From Dipetalonema caudispina (taxonomy: Eukaryota; Nematoda; Chromadorea; Rhabditida; Onchocercidae), in assembly GCA_013365325.1 (NCBI GenBank), contig JABVXV010000003.1:682001-746000 (forward strand): 64,000 nucleotides of DNA, given 5' to 3'. The translations under genes were made by a program, and so were the position numbers. The notes beneath the pieces are model-generated. The model did not search any database and was not told the DNA's origin. It saw only the letters and a program-made list of their open reading frames with translations. How positions within the stretch are numbered: the stretch's first letter is position 1; each line of letters starts with the position of its first letter. This document shows positions 25,850 to 39,713 of the stretch, one piece after another.

Positions 25850-26182
25850 ATGGCATGTAGTTCAATGACAATAAGTGGAAGTGAAAGAGGGCTTTTAAAA
25901 GAATCTTTGACTACAGTATCATTTGGCCTTATAGAGCAATTTCGACGAACAATTTTGCATAATCATGAATATCTCAATGAGAAGGAAGAGAAAATGAAAG
26001 GAAGACTAGCATGGCCAATTGCTTCTAACTACCAAGATAGAAGAGGCGAAACATCCTGTAGTAAACCTCCGGTAACGTTAATGGCAATAGTCACCGGAGG
26101 TGGAGCATCTACTCCACACTTCAATTTTCACATCGTAAGAGCACCACGCCCCGTTCGAAGGGCCAATAGTTGGTGGCACTAG
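25850..26182 (+). other. orphan open reading frame, doubtful
   Basis: An open frame of 110 codons from ATG 25850. The C-terminal third is Gly/Pro/Arg-rich (TGGGASTPHFNF, then RAPRPVRRANSWW), unlike the Lys/Asn/Ile-rich frames common in this DNA. No family was recognised, no splice partners were found, and a 9-bp inverted repeat (26065-26073 with 26093-26101) lies inside it. It may be a remnant or chance. Confidence 0.15.
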
Positions 26183-27977
26183 TGCATACTTTAAATTATC
26201 GTATCATAGTCTCGAGAATCTTAAGAATATCATCGGACAAGTCAGCGAAAAGCCTTCATGGACCATCACACATCCCCCGAATTCGGATCGGATGTATGCA
26301 GTATTAAAATTATAATAGAAGTAAGACATTAGAGTTTAGAGAAAATAGAAGTGGGATAGGATGGAGACTGTGGGAATTACCGGCCACATGGTCCGGGTAC
26401 ATTGTGATGGAGCACATCACACTCTGTTGATTGAAGAGTGACTTTTTTCTTTCTGAAAGAATAATGAAAGTAAAGAAGCTTCACGTAAAATGCTCGGCCT
26501 CTTTGAGCAGTAATTCTAAACGATTCCTCAATGATAGCAACAGATTTTTCTCGTTCACCCACACCACAAATTAAAGTGACAAATTTCAAATTCATAAATT
26601 CAAATTTACAAACTTTCGTCGGCAGTTGGTGCTTGGTACCTAAAACTTACTACACCTATATCGTTGAAGCAAATGGCGATGTGATCGGATGCGAATTTGA
26701 CATGATATTTAACTATCATCGTTATTAGATGTGACGTGAATGAGAGGAAGGGAGCAGCTGTCGTACTTTTTCATGCAATCTGTTTCAATGTGTACCTATC
26801 ACTGCTACCTCGTCCTTGCTAATCTCTGAATCAACCTTTACCGGTTTGTTGAAATTTCCATCTGAATTAAAAACTACAGCCTATAATAAGCGAGGACAGC
26901 AATGTTGAATGTGAACTGTCAAAATGGTAGGAGAGAAGGAAGGACTAATTGAAATTCGCATATCTAGTAATTAATGAGCGCTACTTCCTTCATTCTTGTA
27001 ATAAATCTAGATGAGAAGGAGGCACGGGTTAGAGGGAATTCATTAAAGGATAAGATTTGCGAAGAGGCAATAATAATTGATAGGAGCGCAACGGGTGGTA
27101 GAGCTGATGATCCAAAAACCTCAACTCTCTTCTCGTCAAACCCTCAAATCCGTCATTTCAATCCAATAGTTTTCGTTCCTTCAAATACTGTCTTTCTAAA
27201 CTTCCAATTCATCTTATTTTCTCCTCAACGACTAAAATTAATTTAAGCAAACAACTAAAACCTTCCAAATTTCCTTGGCTCCTCGCCATATAGATGAACT
27301 TCTCAACCCCGCACATAAGTTCACATTCCAAACAGATTGATGAAATCCATCAGATACAATCTTCAATGTTATGCCATTATAATGCCGCCTTTCCCACGCC
27401 CTTATAAGCAATATGGTAAGCACACACTACGTAATAGCAATATATATACATTAACATATGCAAATATATATGCAAATACTGACACTAAATAAACAGCACT
27501 ACTTCTACTGACCTACGAAGAAGAAATGAAAAAAGTTCCTCTTACTCATAGCTGCTCTTCTCGAGATAAGCAATCGATTTAGGAGCAGATAAGAACCGCC
27601 ATTCCGGATCACTACTTCAGGAAAATCCTTACGGTGAAGCAACACTCTTCTAATCCTGCTACAATAAATATACATCTAACATCATCTCATACAGATCACT
27701 GAATCATTTCGGGTAAAAGCAAAAATCTGACGGGGACGTTTCACTACGTTAGCAATAAATGAGAATGAAGATTAGTTGGCTAAAAAGTTATAAAATAATG
27801 AAATAATAGGTAAGAATTGAGTTCAAACAGAATCATTCATTGTTTTCAAGTTTAAGCCGTTCATGCCAACAGATGAAAATATAACTTGATGATGTTTTTT
27901 GATTATTAAAAGTGAGAGTTAGATATAGGTAGACAACAGGATGGATAGATTGATGACGATGGCCGATCTTTCCTAGT

Positions 27978-28004
27978 GATACATGATGATGAACATCATG
28001 TATC
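27978..28004. repeat. perfect 11-bp hairpin
   Basis: Arms 27978-27988 and 27994-28004 are perfect complements with a 5-nt loop. Confidence 0.85.
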
Positions 28005-30628
28005 GCAGATTATATTTTGATGGATACGAAGTTCAGTTGATGATATTTTTTCTACTTCATTTATTGTTGAACTCATAGACCAGTATAATTCATTCCTAGC
28101 AAAAAATAGCAATGATGAAATAGAGTAAAAATGAATGACACGAGGTGTGTGACTGTTTGATGAAAATATTGTTGAACAGTGAGTGATAATGAACTTGGCG
28201 AAATTTCGAAATTTCAGCATCTTAGAAGACAACATAATTCATGGCGAATAGCAATGAGGGAAAAAAGGGTGAACTGATAATCTTTTCAGATTAGAAACAT
28301 GCAAAAAGTTGTCTTTGACATAAGGCACGCGTTCCTCGTCTTAAGGTGTAAACACTTGACAGTTATCTCGCCAAACGATCATCAACTAGCAGAATCAGGA
28401 CCTCTTACCCCCCTGTCTTCCCCGCATCTCCTTGTCGCAAGAGCTAAAGAGGACAATCCATGATTAATTTATTACGTGAACCCTTCTTCCTCTCCCTCTA
28501 TTCCTCACTATCATGACCACTCGAAATTCTCTTCCATCATTTCGTCCTTCTGACATTTGGAGAAAAACCCTTTAATACATTCAACAATTTGACTCTTCCG
28601 ATGAATACTTGCACACAGCGATGCATCATGTCGTTCCAACAGATCTCCTAATTGTACGTTCAATAAATATGAAGTGGTAAAATAAATAAATCCAAATTAC
28701 TATATTTCATGACATCTATGTAAACAAGGGCCTTAGGTAACCTTTAATTGATCATAAAATTAACTCATTTTGGCAATAGAAAGCAATATAGGTACAGTTT
28801 GCAGCGCATTTGATCACTTTTTATTTGCTAGCTAACATGTGGTGGTCTTGCTGATGGCACATTAAAAAAATTACACAGAAATGCCATCAGTAATGACTTT
28901 AATGGATGAAAAACAGCAATTCACAACCGATATAGGGCGCATATGGTCGGTCTATTAGGAAGAGAAGCGGATTCTGTCAAAGGCATAAGGATGAGGAAAA
29001 AAAAGTTAGTTAGGTATGAAGGAAGGCATTATCAGTTGAGCTTTATGAGCCTATCAATTGACCTCCGTAATGAGCTCCTAAAAGCACATCAAATCTTAAC
29101 ATAGAAATAACTTGCAGTAATGTTATAAATGGGCATAAAGTTGAATCGGTCGTTGAATCCCAGCAATAAATATGCATACCGATAAGGGAAGAACAAGTCA
29201 AAGAAATACTATAAAATCCTTATCTTTGATTTGAAATCATTTCACTTCCTTAAACCTGATCTAAAAATTCATTCATTTCACCTCCACTACTAATATCTGA
29301 TAAAATACCGGAAAGTTTAAATTCATATTTTAAAGATTCAAACGAGGGAAAAAAAAAAACGTCGTGTGCGGTAGCAAAGGTCATAAAATACCTAACGAAA
29401 AACGACAGATGGAAATAGCAAAGATATGTTGAGTTGAGCTATAATGTCAAAACGAACATTTCTTTCATTGCAGTAATACCTGAAAAAGTCGACAAGTTGC
29501 ATACATTTTAAAAAGACATATATATCAATGAAGAAAAGTAATTATACGAAGAGAAAAAAAAAGCGATCAAAAGTAGAAAAAAAAGCCATTACAACACTTT
29601 CGAAAATGATGCGCGCGAAAACGAACTCTTAAATTTGAATTTGTTGAAAAAATATTTTGTTTGAATGATATAGTTCACTTTCTAATAGTTATTTTTATCG
29701 ATGTTTACAATTGTTACTGAATCTTTCGATTTTAGCATAAAGGTCATCGTCAAATCTCCTTCATCAATGCCAATAATAGTAATGATAGGAAATATTTGAA
29801 TCAAATCTAAAATTGATTTTTAAATCTAACTTGAATGATATAGAAAACGGTTAAATTAATTGTCTCTTTCTTCTTCGTTCCATCTCCTTCCTTCCTCCTT
29901 ACGACTATGCCACTAACACATTTTTATTTTCGCGTCATAAAATGATGAAAATTTCATTTGGACATCAGAAGTTTAAATTGAACTGAACTGATACGGGTGA
30001 ACAATTCAAAAATTTATTATGCGTTAAAAATACCGTCAAGACGGTGATGTCACAGAAGAGAAAGTATATGGATACTGTAATGAGCGGCTCATCAAATAAT
30101 GGAATGAATGAGTGAGTTGGATCGCTGCCGGATCATCAAACAAGCGTTACATACATATTCGCCGCCATGTTACATTTCATTTCACTCATAAAAACATAAT
30201 TTCATTTTACTGGTCAGTTTGAAAATTTACTCAGAATTGATGCTACAATGACCTTTGACCGTCTTTCCAATTTTTGCTTTCAGATAAATGGTTGTTATAG
30301 GAACCACATAAATCACATATCAGCTATGAAAGATAGTAAGTAACATAATCAATGAAAAGTTCAGATAACTTTCTCTCTAAAAGGATATCAATGAAGTTTC
30401 AACCCTAAAAGTTTGATGCTTTATTTCCAATCGTTTCGATGAATCTCTTAAGTAAACATTCCTGTCTCTATCCTCTTCAAAATGATACCAGCTGGTAACA
30501 TCTGGTGGTCAGTCATGCATATTTCAGAAATAATCACAATTTCTAAATCGCCTCTATGCCATTTCATAATATAAAATTCGTCCATTTACCATCATCATAA
30601 CACATTTCTAAATTTCATATTAGCATCA

Positions 30629-30868
30629 CTAGTGGGATACAACGCGCCTCGTTAAAAACATTGCCATCACAGAATTCACCGCTTGATCAACAGCTAGTAA
30701 TTCCTCGCTAGGTGATATCAATTGATAAATCCCTCGATGTTTTTCCTTGTAAATGATGGATCCCATGAAAGTGATCAGTATTATCCGGGTCATTATGAAT
30801 TTAAGTATTTCAAATGTTCCGATGCAGAAAAATCCCAAAACTCCTATTAATGCTAATATAGAATCCAC
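30629..30868 (-). other. orphan open frame with two hydrophobic segments, doubtful
   Basis: About 79 codons ending in TAG at 30629-30631. It begins after an AAGCAG acceptor-like site rather than an ATG. It reads as a hydrophobic stretch (ILALIGVLGFFCIGTFEI), a second one (MTRIILITFMGSIIY), then a polar tail (SPSEELLAVDQAV). It could be the last exon of a small membrane protein, but no upstream exon was found and no family was recognised. Confidence 0.2.
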
Positions 30869-31331
30869 TGCTTCCCGAAAGGGGCGTACTCTAGTTTACT
30901 CAGTTCTTAAGATCAAGAAATCGATCTCAATGATAATGAATGAATAACTGCAAGTAAAGTTTACGACACGGTAAGGAGGTCATCACGAATGCGTTATTTT
31001 ACTTCTCATAGCACACCCAATATTCCTCACAAAGGTCAGTAACTCAAAAATCGTGAACCCGAGTATTCCTAAACTATCATTCTGATTTATTAATAGGATT
31101 CTAGAATAAGATGACCCGCACACGAGCTATCTGTTAATGCAATAAAAATTCAACAACTATGATTTCGTACAACAACAACATCAACCTACTCTAAAAATCC
31201 TAGAACTTCATTATCCACATTATTCATCAATATATGATTCAACGGTAAATTGAATTTCTTTGAGAAAAAACGGAATATTGCATAAGTTGAAGAATACGGT
31301 AACGCACATCAGAATGTACATCACTCAACAT

Positions 31332-31373
31332 TATTAGATTCCATCTGTAAAGTATTAGATTCCATCTGTAAAA
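31332..31373. repeat. 21-bp tandem duplication
   Basis: Two adjacent copies (31332-31352 and 31353-31373) differ only at the last base, so the duplication is recent. Confidence 0.85.
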
Positions 31374-32187
31374 AGATGACTTCACAAAAGTTTTGAATAT
31401 GAAGTCCAAATTCTTTTAAATCTACATTTGTCTCCTTCAGTCCTAAAAAATTTATGGAATTGAAGACCACATGAACTATTTTACAAACAAAATTAGAAAT
31501 TTCCAGGATCTTTGAGAAGTTCGCATAAGAATTTAGCATCTGATCACAATCAAAAGGATCTAAACGAATTGTATATCAAAACTAACAATGTAAGGGAAGA
31601 AAATATGAAGAAGAAGGATGTGCAAAACGTATAAAATAAATAAAAGGTAAACTAGAAGGAGTAAATGAATAAGCAGAAATAAAGAAACTATTTTCGCAAC
31701 ATTCGAAATCATAAACTGAACATTTACCTCACAGAAATTAAATACAGACCAAGAATATATGATGAATTTTCCGCATTAATTGCAATAACTTCTGAAACAA
31801 TTTTTTGCAAAGTGATAAAATCTCAGAGAGGAATTCATGTAATTCTCGAACGGTTCGAAATGCATAAAAGACACTAAACATCTCGACTTAATGTAACAAT
31901 TGGATTTAAATTTGTAAAAGGTATATAAAGAAAGATCTGAACATAATTGGGATTGAAGAGAGATTAAATGATAGAGAGTAATAATACAAATCAGAAAGAG
32001 ATAAAGCAACAAATATATGAGAAGAAGGATTACACACTTCAAGTTCCTATTCTGATAATAATCATTTTATGTAAACTAAAAAGAAAAGTACCGAAAGGTA
32101 AACAAAAATTTACAAAAGATACAATTACATCTTCAGTTTCCCAAAAGAAACTATATTATTGCGTAATTTTGCTTAGTGATATTCAAC

Positions 32188-32213
32188 AAAAAAAAAAAAA
32201 AAAAAAAAAAAAA
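32188..32213. repeat. poly-A run of 26
   Basis: An uninterrupted A-run. It may be the tail of a retroposed sequence, but no clear insertion body or target-site duplication was identified. Confidence 0.9.
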
Positions 32214-33218
32214 GGAAATATCACAGAGTGACCAATAGCAGGAAGAATATTAGGGATGAGGAAATAAATTAGTAAAGTTTATCAGACAAATGAGAAATGA
32301 AAATAAATTTATCGGATAAATAAAAAGAATAAATGACCTGAGGGGAAAAAACTTTTTTTCTCAGTACCAGCGCATTCTCATCGGATCCAACTATTCTTTG
32401 AGAAGTTTCGAAAGCTATACCTATCTTACAAAGAGTGAACTTTCTGTTTTAGAATTAATTTTAAACTTACTACATCTATGGTGGGGTATTTGTTGATAGT
32501 ATCACCGATACTGTTATATAAATAATATAATTACCTGTTGAGTTATTACTGGTCCCTACTAATAAATTTCTCAGCAATAATCGCAGCATGACATATCGTC
32601 AAGAAAGTGTGAATAACAATTTATAAACAAATATGATATCCTTCGTGAACAACAAATTGTGTATTTACATAATATTCTGCCCTATGATACCTATTCGAAA
32701 TGCAAATGATGAAGAAGTTTTATCTAATGGATAACCTGAAGTCTCATCATATGATTACATCTGGTATATTTAAGGTCAGGAATGAATCAGTAGAATACGA
32801 GGGGTCAATAACAACAAAAATAATAACATGAATTTTAAAAATAGTTATGTTCTGGTTATTTTAGAATATGAGATCAGTGTAACAAATAGCTGAAAATATC
32901 AATAGTAACGATGGTCAAATGGATGATAGCTATTTCAGCTAACAACTGACAACCGTTCTAACATTTCCTTTTTAAAATGTACAAATAACAATAACCCTTT
33001 TCCAATGGGAAAGCAATCAGAGAGAAGGGAAGAGAAGGAAAGAACAAAAACGGATTTTCAGGCCCTTACAATATTTACTCTAATACCAACAGTACTCTCC
33101 TCTACAATTTGTTTTCAACTAACTGGTACTATAAATTACTATCAGGTCATTCTTGATCATGCAAATTATGTTTTATTATGGCCTTTATGCATTTTATATG
33201 GCCACTTCAGTTCATTTG

Positions 33219-33245
33219 ACACACACACACACACACATACACACA
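33219..33245. repeat. CA microsatellite
   Basis: A run of about 13 CA units with one TA interruption. Confidence 0.9.
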
Positions 33246-33566
33246 GACAAGAAGCTTTCAAGATCAGGAATTGTTGATTTTTCATGAGTGTCCTCATCAT
33301 ACCTTGGATTAATCATGCATGAGTCAATAGTGAGTTTTCAGTAAGCTTCTCTGCAAACAATACATGACCCGTAGGCTAATTTCATATGCAACAAATACTT
33401 ACCACTAGTTCGTGATACTCAAAAACAAGTAAGTAAATAAAGGCTATCTTTACTCAGAAATGACAGTCCATCTTCTAATGCTAAAATGACCTGTAGAACA
33501 AATAAGTGTGGACCAATGAATGAATCAACATTTAACTGGCAAATATGATATTGAAAGTACATAGAA

Positions 33567-33567
<1 letters not shown>

Positions 33568-33597
<30 letters not shown>

Positions 33598-33624
33598 CGT
33601 GTGTGTGTATGTGTGTGTGTGTAT
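33568..33624. repeat. AT then GT compound microsatellite
   Basis: An AT run of about 15 bases passes directly into an imperfect GT run of about 42 bases. Confidence 0.9.
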
Positions 33625-36340
33625 GTAAACAAATCAAGGGGGAAGGAAGTATTTTCATTGAATAACTCTTTCATTTTCATAGTGAACAGAGGAAAAAAAG
33701 CAGCCTTGATTTATCTCAAATTAGAAGAAGAGTAAAGGGATAGCAAAAAGGAAATCTCGATGAGGCAGACATGCTTGCTAGTTGTATCGCATATGCGCGC
33801 GCATGCATACATGCATTTCTAATGTGCAGCTACTACTAATACCACTACAACTGATACTTATGGCGGCTTTTCTCACAAAAACCAAAGGGAGCAATAACCC
33901 TGAGGGAATCCGATTAGTGCTGCCATCAGGCATCAAATAACTGTAGAATATTGCTAAGAAAATGGGACAGACTAATTATCAGAGGGACAATTTTCCCCCT
34001 TTTAATTCGACCCACAAATCAGCTAGTAATTCCACTTTTGTTAATCCTAATTTACATATCACAGGTTCATATCAAAAGGAACCATCTTCCAATTATCAAA
34101 ATATCACAACACACATAAAACAACTATCCATCTTCCTGACCTCTATCCGATAGGGGAATGATATTAGTGAATTATTATATCCGTTATTAGATTATATTGA
34201 CTGGAAATTAAAATCATCATTTAACATCAAGTTTCTATTCCTTAACATCGAAAACTTTCCGATTCTTCCTCTTTCTGGATGAATCCAGTTTTGCATTTAG
34301 GTTAGTGTGACATCACATATACACAATTCTATATACATCTTAACAGATACTACTTTCCCCAACCAATATGGATCTGCTTATCAGTATCATTTATTCAAAT
34401 TATTAATATTATTTCTTTGATTTGAGCGAAACATAAGAATATCTGTATTATAGTTCAATGATGATACTAGTAAATGCTAACCAAACTAAGAAATAACACC
34501 GTATCCTGACAGTATCAGAAGCTAACTATGCAAATGAAAGCGATGCCCAGATTGAAACAGAAAATACAGGAAGGAAGGAGAATTACACAGATGTGAAAGA
34601 AGTGATAAATCATAGTAGCGCATAAGCAACGTTCATTAGCGCTTTCGTCAACTACTCACTCACTTCTTGCACGATCATCAGCACTTACCACTAAATCAAA
34701 TCTTTGACATTTCCTCTTTAACCTTCTCGCATTGCAACTGCAAATCAATAGGGACTGCACACACCTGCATGCATTTCAATATCACACCTCCCATTTTGAC
34801 TCCACATTCCACCCCATATTAAAGCAATGTTAATGATACTTTATTTTATCATGTTGTGCAACATTCGGCAAATTAAGGAGCCTGATAATAGCATACCAGT
34901 ATTAGCTAAGATTTGCATATTGGGAAAAGATTTAATTTAAAGTGCTACAATGATTAGAACAGTGATAAGTGTTGAGAACATCTGCGTTGCACATCTTCAA
35001 CATTGATAAATATTTGAATATGGTGAAATCAAAGATTTGCATGCAGGAAAATGTCATCAACGCATCATCCTCCCTCTTATCAGATATGATACGAAGTCTC
35101 TGTAACGCATTAACATCTGGACCCCATATTTTAACTTTAACACATAAGACAATTATACAAAAATGTTTGTTGAATAAAGGTTCTAAAGGGGAAACTACAA
35201 AGATTAAAAGTGAGATTTCAAAATACAGCATCAAGCATTGAAACAGGCGGCATAAGTCACAACCTATACTTCTAAATTCAATTTTTTGCTTTATACATTT
35301 AATACTTCAGTAAATCATGCGCTTATCAGACGGAAAATGAAGCACAAACAATGCTTTTTACTACAACGATGGATTTAAAGAGAAAAAAAAAAATTAAACT
35401 TGTTTAATTCATATCCATATTTATCACTTTTCGAATATTAGAACTGTAACCTCACACCTAATAGTAAAATTTTTCGGACAGCGAAATAATGCTAACCTAT
35501 TTCACATCTTCAGAAATTACCAATACGTTCCTGAAATGTTAACAGATTTTAACCTTGTTTGAAATTCACTTCCAAAAGCTCCCTGTGACGGTTGTTTAGT
35601 TCAAATGTGGGATGATTCGAATTTGAACAATTTGATTGGAATGCAAATAATATACTGATTGGAGAAGATTATTCAACTAAGTTTTCAAAATACAAAATCT
35701 GGAAACATTCAGATCTATACAGCCGTCAGAAAACCTAAAATTTTCATTGGAATAGAAAAATCCCGCACTAAGTGATACCAAAAAGGTGAGAGTAATGAAA
35801 TCCTTACCTCTTCACAACACAGTTTATAAACATAGATAATCAAAACTTCAGGAAATTTTGGGAAAACTTTCGAACACTTGGAAAAGTATTTAAAAAATTT
35901 ATAAAAGATAATTTTACAAAAAAACAGACGAAAGTGTAGGGAGCGGAAGTAAAGTTTTTTGAGGATCACCTGATATAAAGTTAGATAGATTAACGAATAC
36001 CTAATAACAATATTCATTAAATTTAGAAAAAGTTGGAAATAAACAAACCTCAAATAAACATGGAATTTCAGAAATGAAAGTAAAAATTGAAGGTAATGAT
36101 GATGATGAAAATGAAAACGATTGAGTAAGAGAAGTTTGAAATGAAGTTGCAAAAGTTTTCGAGATTGATTAACGATGAGTCCAAGTACGACGGAGGATTT
36201 ATGGATTGGGAAATGAATCGGAAAGGATGAAAGGAGAAGGAGAATAAGTATCCGTGAAAAAGGAAAAGGAAGAAAAAGAAGAAGAAGAAGGAATATGCCC
36301 TAAATTTGCAGTATCTCAGTTCGCCATCCGAAAAAGAAAA

Positions 36341-36342
<2 letters not shown>

Positions 36343-36371
<29 letters not shown>
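36343..36371. repeat. AT microsatellite
   Basis: About 14 uninterrupted AT units, self-complementary. Confidence 0.9.
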
Positions 36372-37379
36372 CCAGGAAACCATCTTGATTAGTGAGAAAT
36401 CATTGATGTTAAGATGAAGATAGTTAAGGAAGACTGACTATTCATATTTCATATCCTTTCCAATATAGGTATGTCTAGCAAAACTTTTTGTTTAGATTAA
36501 ACTAATAACAACATACTTTAGAAGTGAATTAAAGTATCAACTTATATAAAGGTAACAAATGAGTAATATTTTTTTGTAAAGGGGAAAAAAGAAAAAGAAA
36601 AAGAAATATTACTTAGAGATTTATAGATAGATGTACGCCTAGAAAAAATTTAAAATTTACATGCTGTTATTTCATTTGATTATAATTTATAAACTTTCAA
36701 ATTTTTCTAATAATATTGAAAAGGAAAATGAATTGAACCAATGAATTCATTAACTATCAACAAGGAGTAGAGCAACGGGTACTACTTAAATTCATCAACC
36801 AACCAACTACAACTATTCATCGCAAAATCCATCTCCTTACGCAATTCATGAAATGGGATTACGAAACAATGCGAGCGGATAATGATAAATCACTAAATAC
36901 GGGGTGGATATATTTATATCTCAGTGGCCGGTCGGAATAGAACAATATGCGGGTGGACAATGATTTCTACTTCACAACAATTATCAACAGCTTTATTGCA
37001 GTTTACATTATTCAAGCTCATTTCCAATTATGTTCTATTCCATTCAATTCTATCCTATTCTCTTTTTTTTTTTTTTTTTTCTCCGGAAAGAAAAGAGAAA
37101 TGAGAAGATAGTACCAACGTGGATTAAACAGAAACTTCCTCCTCGTTCTCTTAAAAATTGTTAATTAATTTTTACTTAGAACCAGTTCATTATATACACC
37201 AAATAGCTCAAAAGAGAAATATTTCAGTGAATTCGTTTATCAGCAGATTTTCAATCTATTTTGAATGATCTTAAATTATAAGTCTACCAGTTCGTTCCAA
37301 ATATTCGGCGTAGTCAACTAATTTCAAATTTATATGGTAAATTCAATTATAGTTCCCTTACTTTTTTATTACCTTTTTG

Positions 37380-37383
<4 letters not shown>

Positions 37384-37417
<34 letters not shown>
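37384..37417. repeat. AG microsatellite
   Basis: About 17 uninterrupted AG units. Confidence 0.9.
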
Positions 37418-37419
<2 letters not shown>

Positions 37420-39667
37420 GAGTATGTGGGAGCGATAAAAGAGTAAGCATAGCAATGATTTTTTTTTTTTCTGGACAGCCACACTTTCAAATTGTTTCTA
37501 ACTGATTAACGGTTTTTACCGCAGACAATAAAATTATACCTCTTTTTCCGTAGACATTAGCATAATTCGGAAGTGAAGTGGAAAGACATCAATAGTGATA
37601 TATGCAGATGGAAATATTTCCTTGTGTAGCAATCTCTTCTGACAGAACAATCGCAACTGATCATGCTGTGACCCAGAACTGTCAAAATATGGGAGGCCCG
37701 ATTGTGGATGAGTGATGAGAGCAATTCTGAACATTTCTTCGAGGTATTAAGTTGAGAATCAGAAAAAGAAGTGAAATTTTAAACCTCCAGTGGAAGATTC
37801 AGGACCGAGTGGGTGGCAGATTCATCTGCTGTCGATGAAAGGCCAATGGATAGCTCATTGATGGAACGACAAATATATGGGCAGAATTAGGACATCGTTT
37901 CCTTTTCCTGATTTTTGAGAGAACATTTCTGGACGCCTTATAAACGACAGTTTTAATTAGGTCTCTTTCACTCCGCAAAAGACGTGTGAAATTTCTAAAA
38001 ACTTTTATTCTGGAAAATTTCCAGAAATTCTCATCTTGTTGAAATAGTCTATTTTATTCCATTACTATACTAAGTTACTCAGCCTTACCTTCCAATCCAT
38101 CAGGAAAAGTGAATAGATCACGAAATCGATGACTGTATTCACGTTACGCTTTCTACACTTACGAAACAGTGAACATTTTACGTGAACTGCTAGAGGAGAT
38201 AGGAAATACTAAAGCGCAAACATCGGAACCTAAAATGGTAAAACAAATGTTATACAGATAAAAGAATGAAATGAAAATAAAATTTGATATCCGTGACAAT
38301 GTGCAACGACTCATTTTATTTACAGTTCAACACCAAAATCTCCCTATATGTCTTAAACAATCTCCATGGAAATAAATCACTCGAAAAGCACATGATCAAC
38401 GCATTTCGAATAATCATTAAATTTCGATCAGATGATGTCTTAGAAAAAATATCAAAATGATTTTGAGTGTTGGAAGTTAAATGGTTTTAAGAAAAGAAGT
38501 TAACTTTCTGTCAGTGGTTTAGAATAACTGTACAGTTACGTGTAATCACATTGTTAACGATCAAAAATTTTTGCCATCAGGTAAAGAATATAAATTCACC
38601 ATTTCTAGCTATTCACGTCGAGATGATACGTTAACTTTATTGATTTTACTCTTAAAGATGATTTGAACTGTGTTAAGGTTTGCTTTTCTTTTGATGATAG
38701 CTAGTACAGCACGAATGGAAGTCACGATCAACTGCTTTAAAGAGTACCGTATCCTATAACTCTCAAATGTTTATTCATTGGTTAAATAGGAGAGTGTTAG
38801 AGAAGGTTAGAGAAGCGTAATAGTTGATCAAGTCGAGAGTCGAGACTAGCTGGCGACGAAATGCTTTCTTCGTCCAGTAGGCAAAATGTTTCGATGCAAC
38901 GAACAATTGCTGTTTTTATGTAAGGATCAAAGGAAAGCGATAATTTTTGAACATCTTTTCAGTTGCAAATAGTTAACAGAAAAAAAAAAAAAAACAAAGG
39001 CCAGGAAAAAAAGGTAGAAAGGGACAGGAAGATATGTATGAGTAAATAGAGCGTTAAGAAAATGACACTGAACGAAACTTTCTTCCCTTCCCTTATATAC
39101 TCAATTTTAACCCTTACCGAAATAAATAGCATGTTCCTCTAATGCACCTCAACAACCTGTTGGTACCTTTTAGTTTACAATATTGTATACCTATTAAACA
39201 AAATGCTGTCGAAACTTTAAAGATGGAAGGAATTCAATGAGGACAATTATTATAAAATGTTACAACAGAGCCTAGTGAAAATAATAAAATGATGAGGGTG
39301 GATGTAATAACAGCCTCTTCCAAGTAACAAATATTTCGTAAAAGAGAAACACGTGTTCTCGAGCTCAAATGGATGGACAGTTGGAATTGTGATGGAAGAG
39401 TGATCAGTCAACAAAACCACAAACTATCAATTTTGAAATCATTAACTAAAAGAAATACCACTCCCATCCTTCCTCTAACCAACCTATATAAATGGCAAGA
39501 ACTTTTGGGATTGCTCAATTATCATCCGTCAATACGACAACAACTCCAATAATTAATCCTTTCCTAACAAAGCTATCGGGCAGATGAAGTCACAAAATCT
39601 CGACATAAATCAAATCTGTTATATTTCATTATTCCTACCTTAATCACAAGTAAAATTGACTGGAAGT

Positions 39668-39675
<8 letters not shown>

Positions 39676-39713
<38 letters not shown>
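39676..39713. repeat. AG microsatellite
   Basis: About 19 AG units with one GC interruption. Confidence 0.9.

Larger units (their letters stand above)
19765..30628. other. gene-free region 5' of sem-2, part 1
   Basis: No gene can be supported. Contents noted: imperfect hairpins at 20551-20590 and 25171-25225, a CAT-repeat at about 23846-23864, a short hairpin at 26065-26101, a hairpin at 27978-28004, and a plus-strand open frame at 25826-26182 (118 codons from a TTG, first ATG at 25850) with no known motif. Base composition is locally less AT-rich around 24420-24720 and 25820-26180. Some of this may be 5' UTR or enhancer sequence of the Sox gene; the sequence alone does not show it. Confidence 0.45.

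Noticed and set aside
32188..32213. Poly-A run as evidence of a retroposed gene copy
   Set aside because: No recognisable insert body or target-site duplication beside it; likely a simple A-run.
35715..36152. 145-codon minus-strand open frame
   Set aside because: Composition artefact of an A-rich plus strand: the product is mostly Leu, Phe, Tyr, His and Lys, with no motif or splice context.
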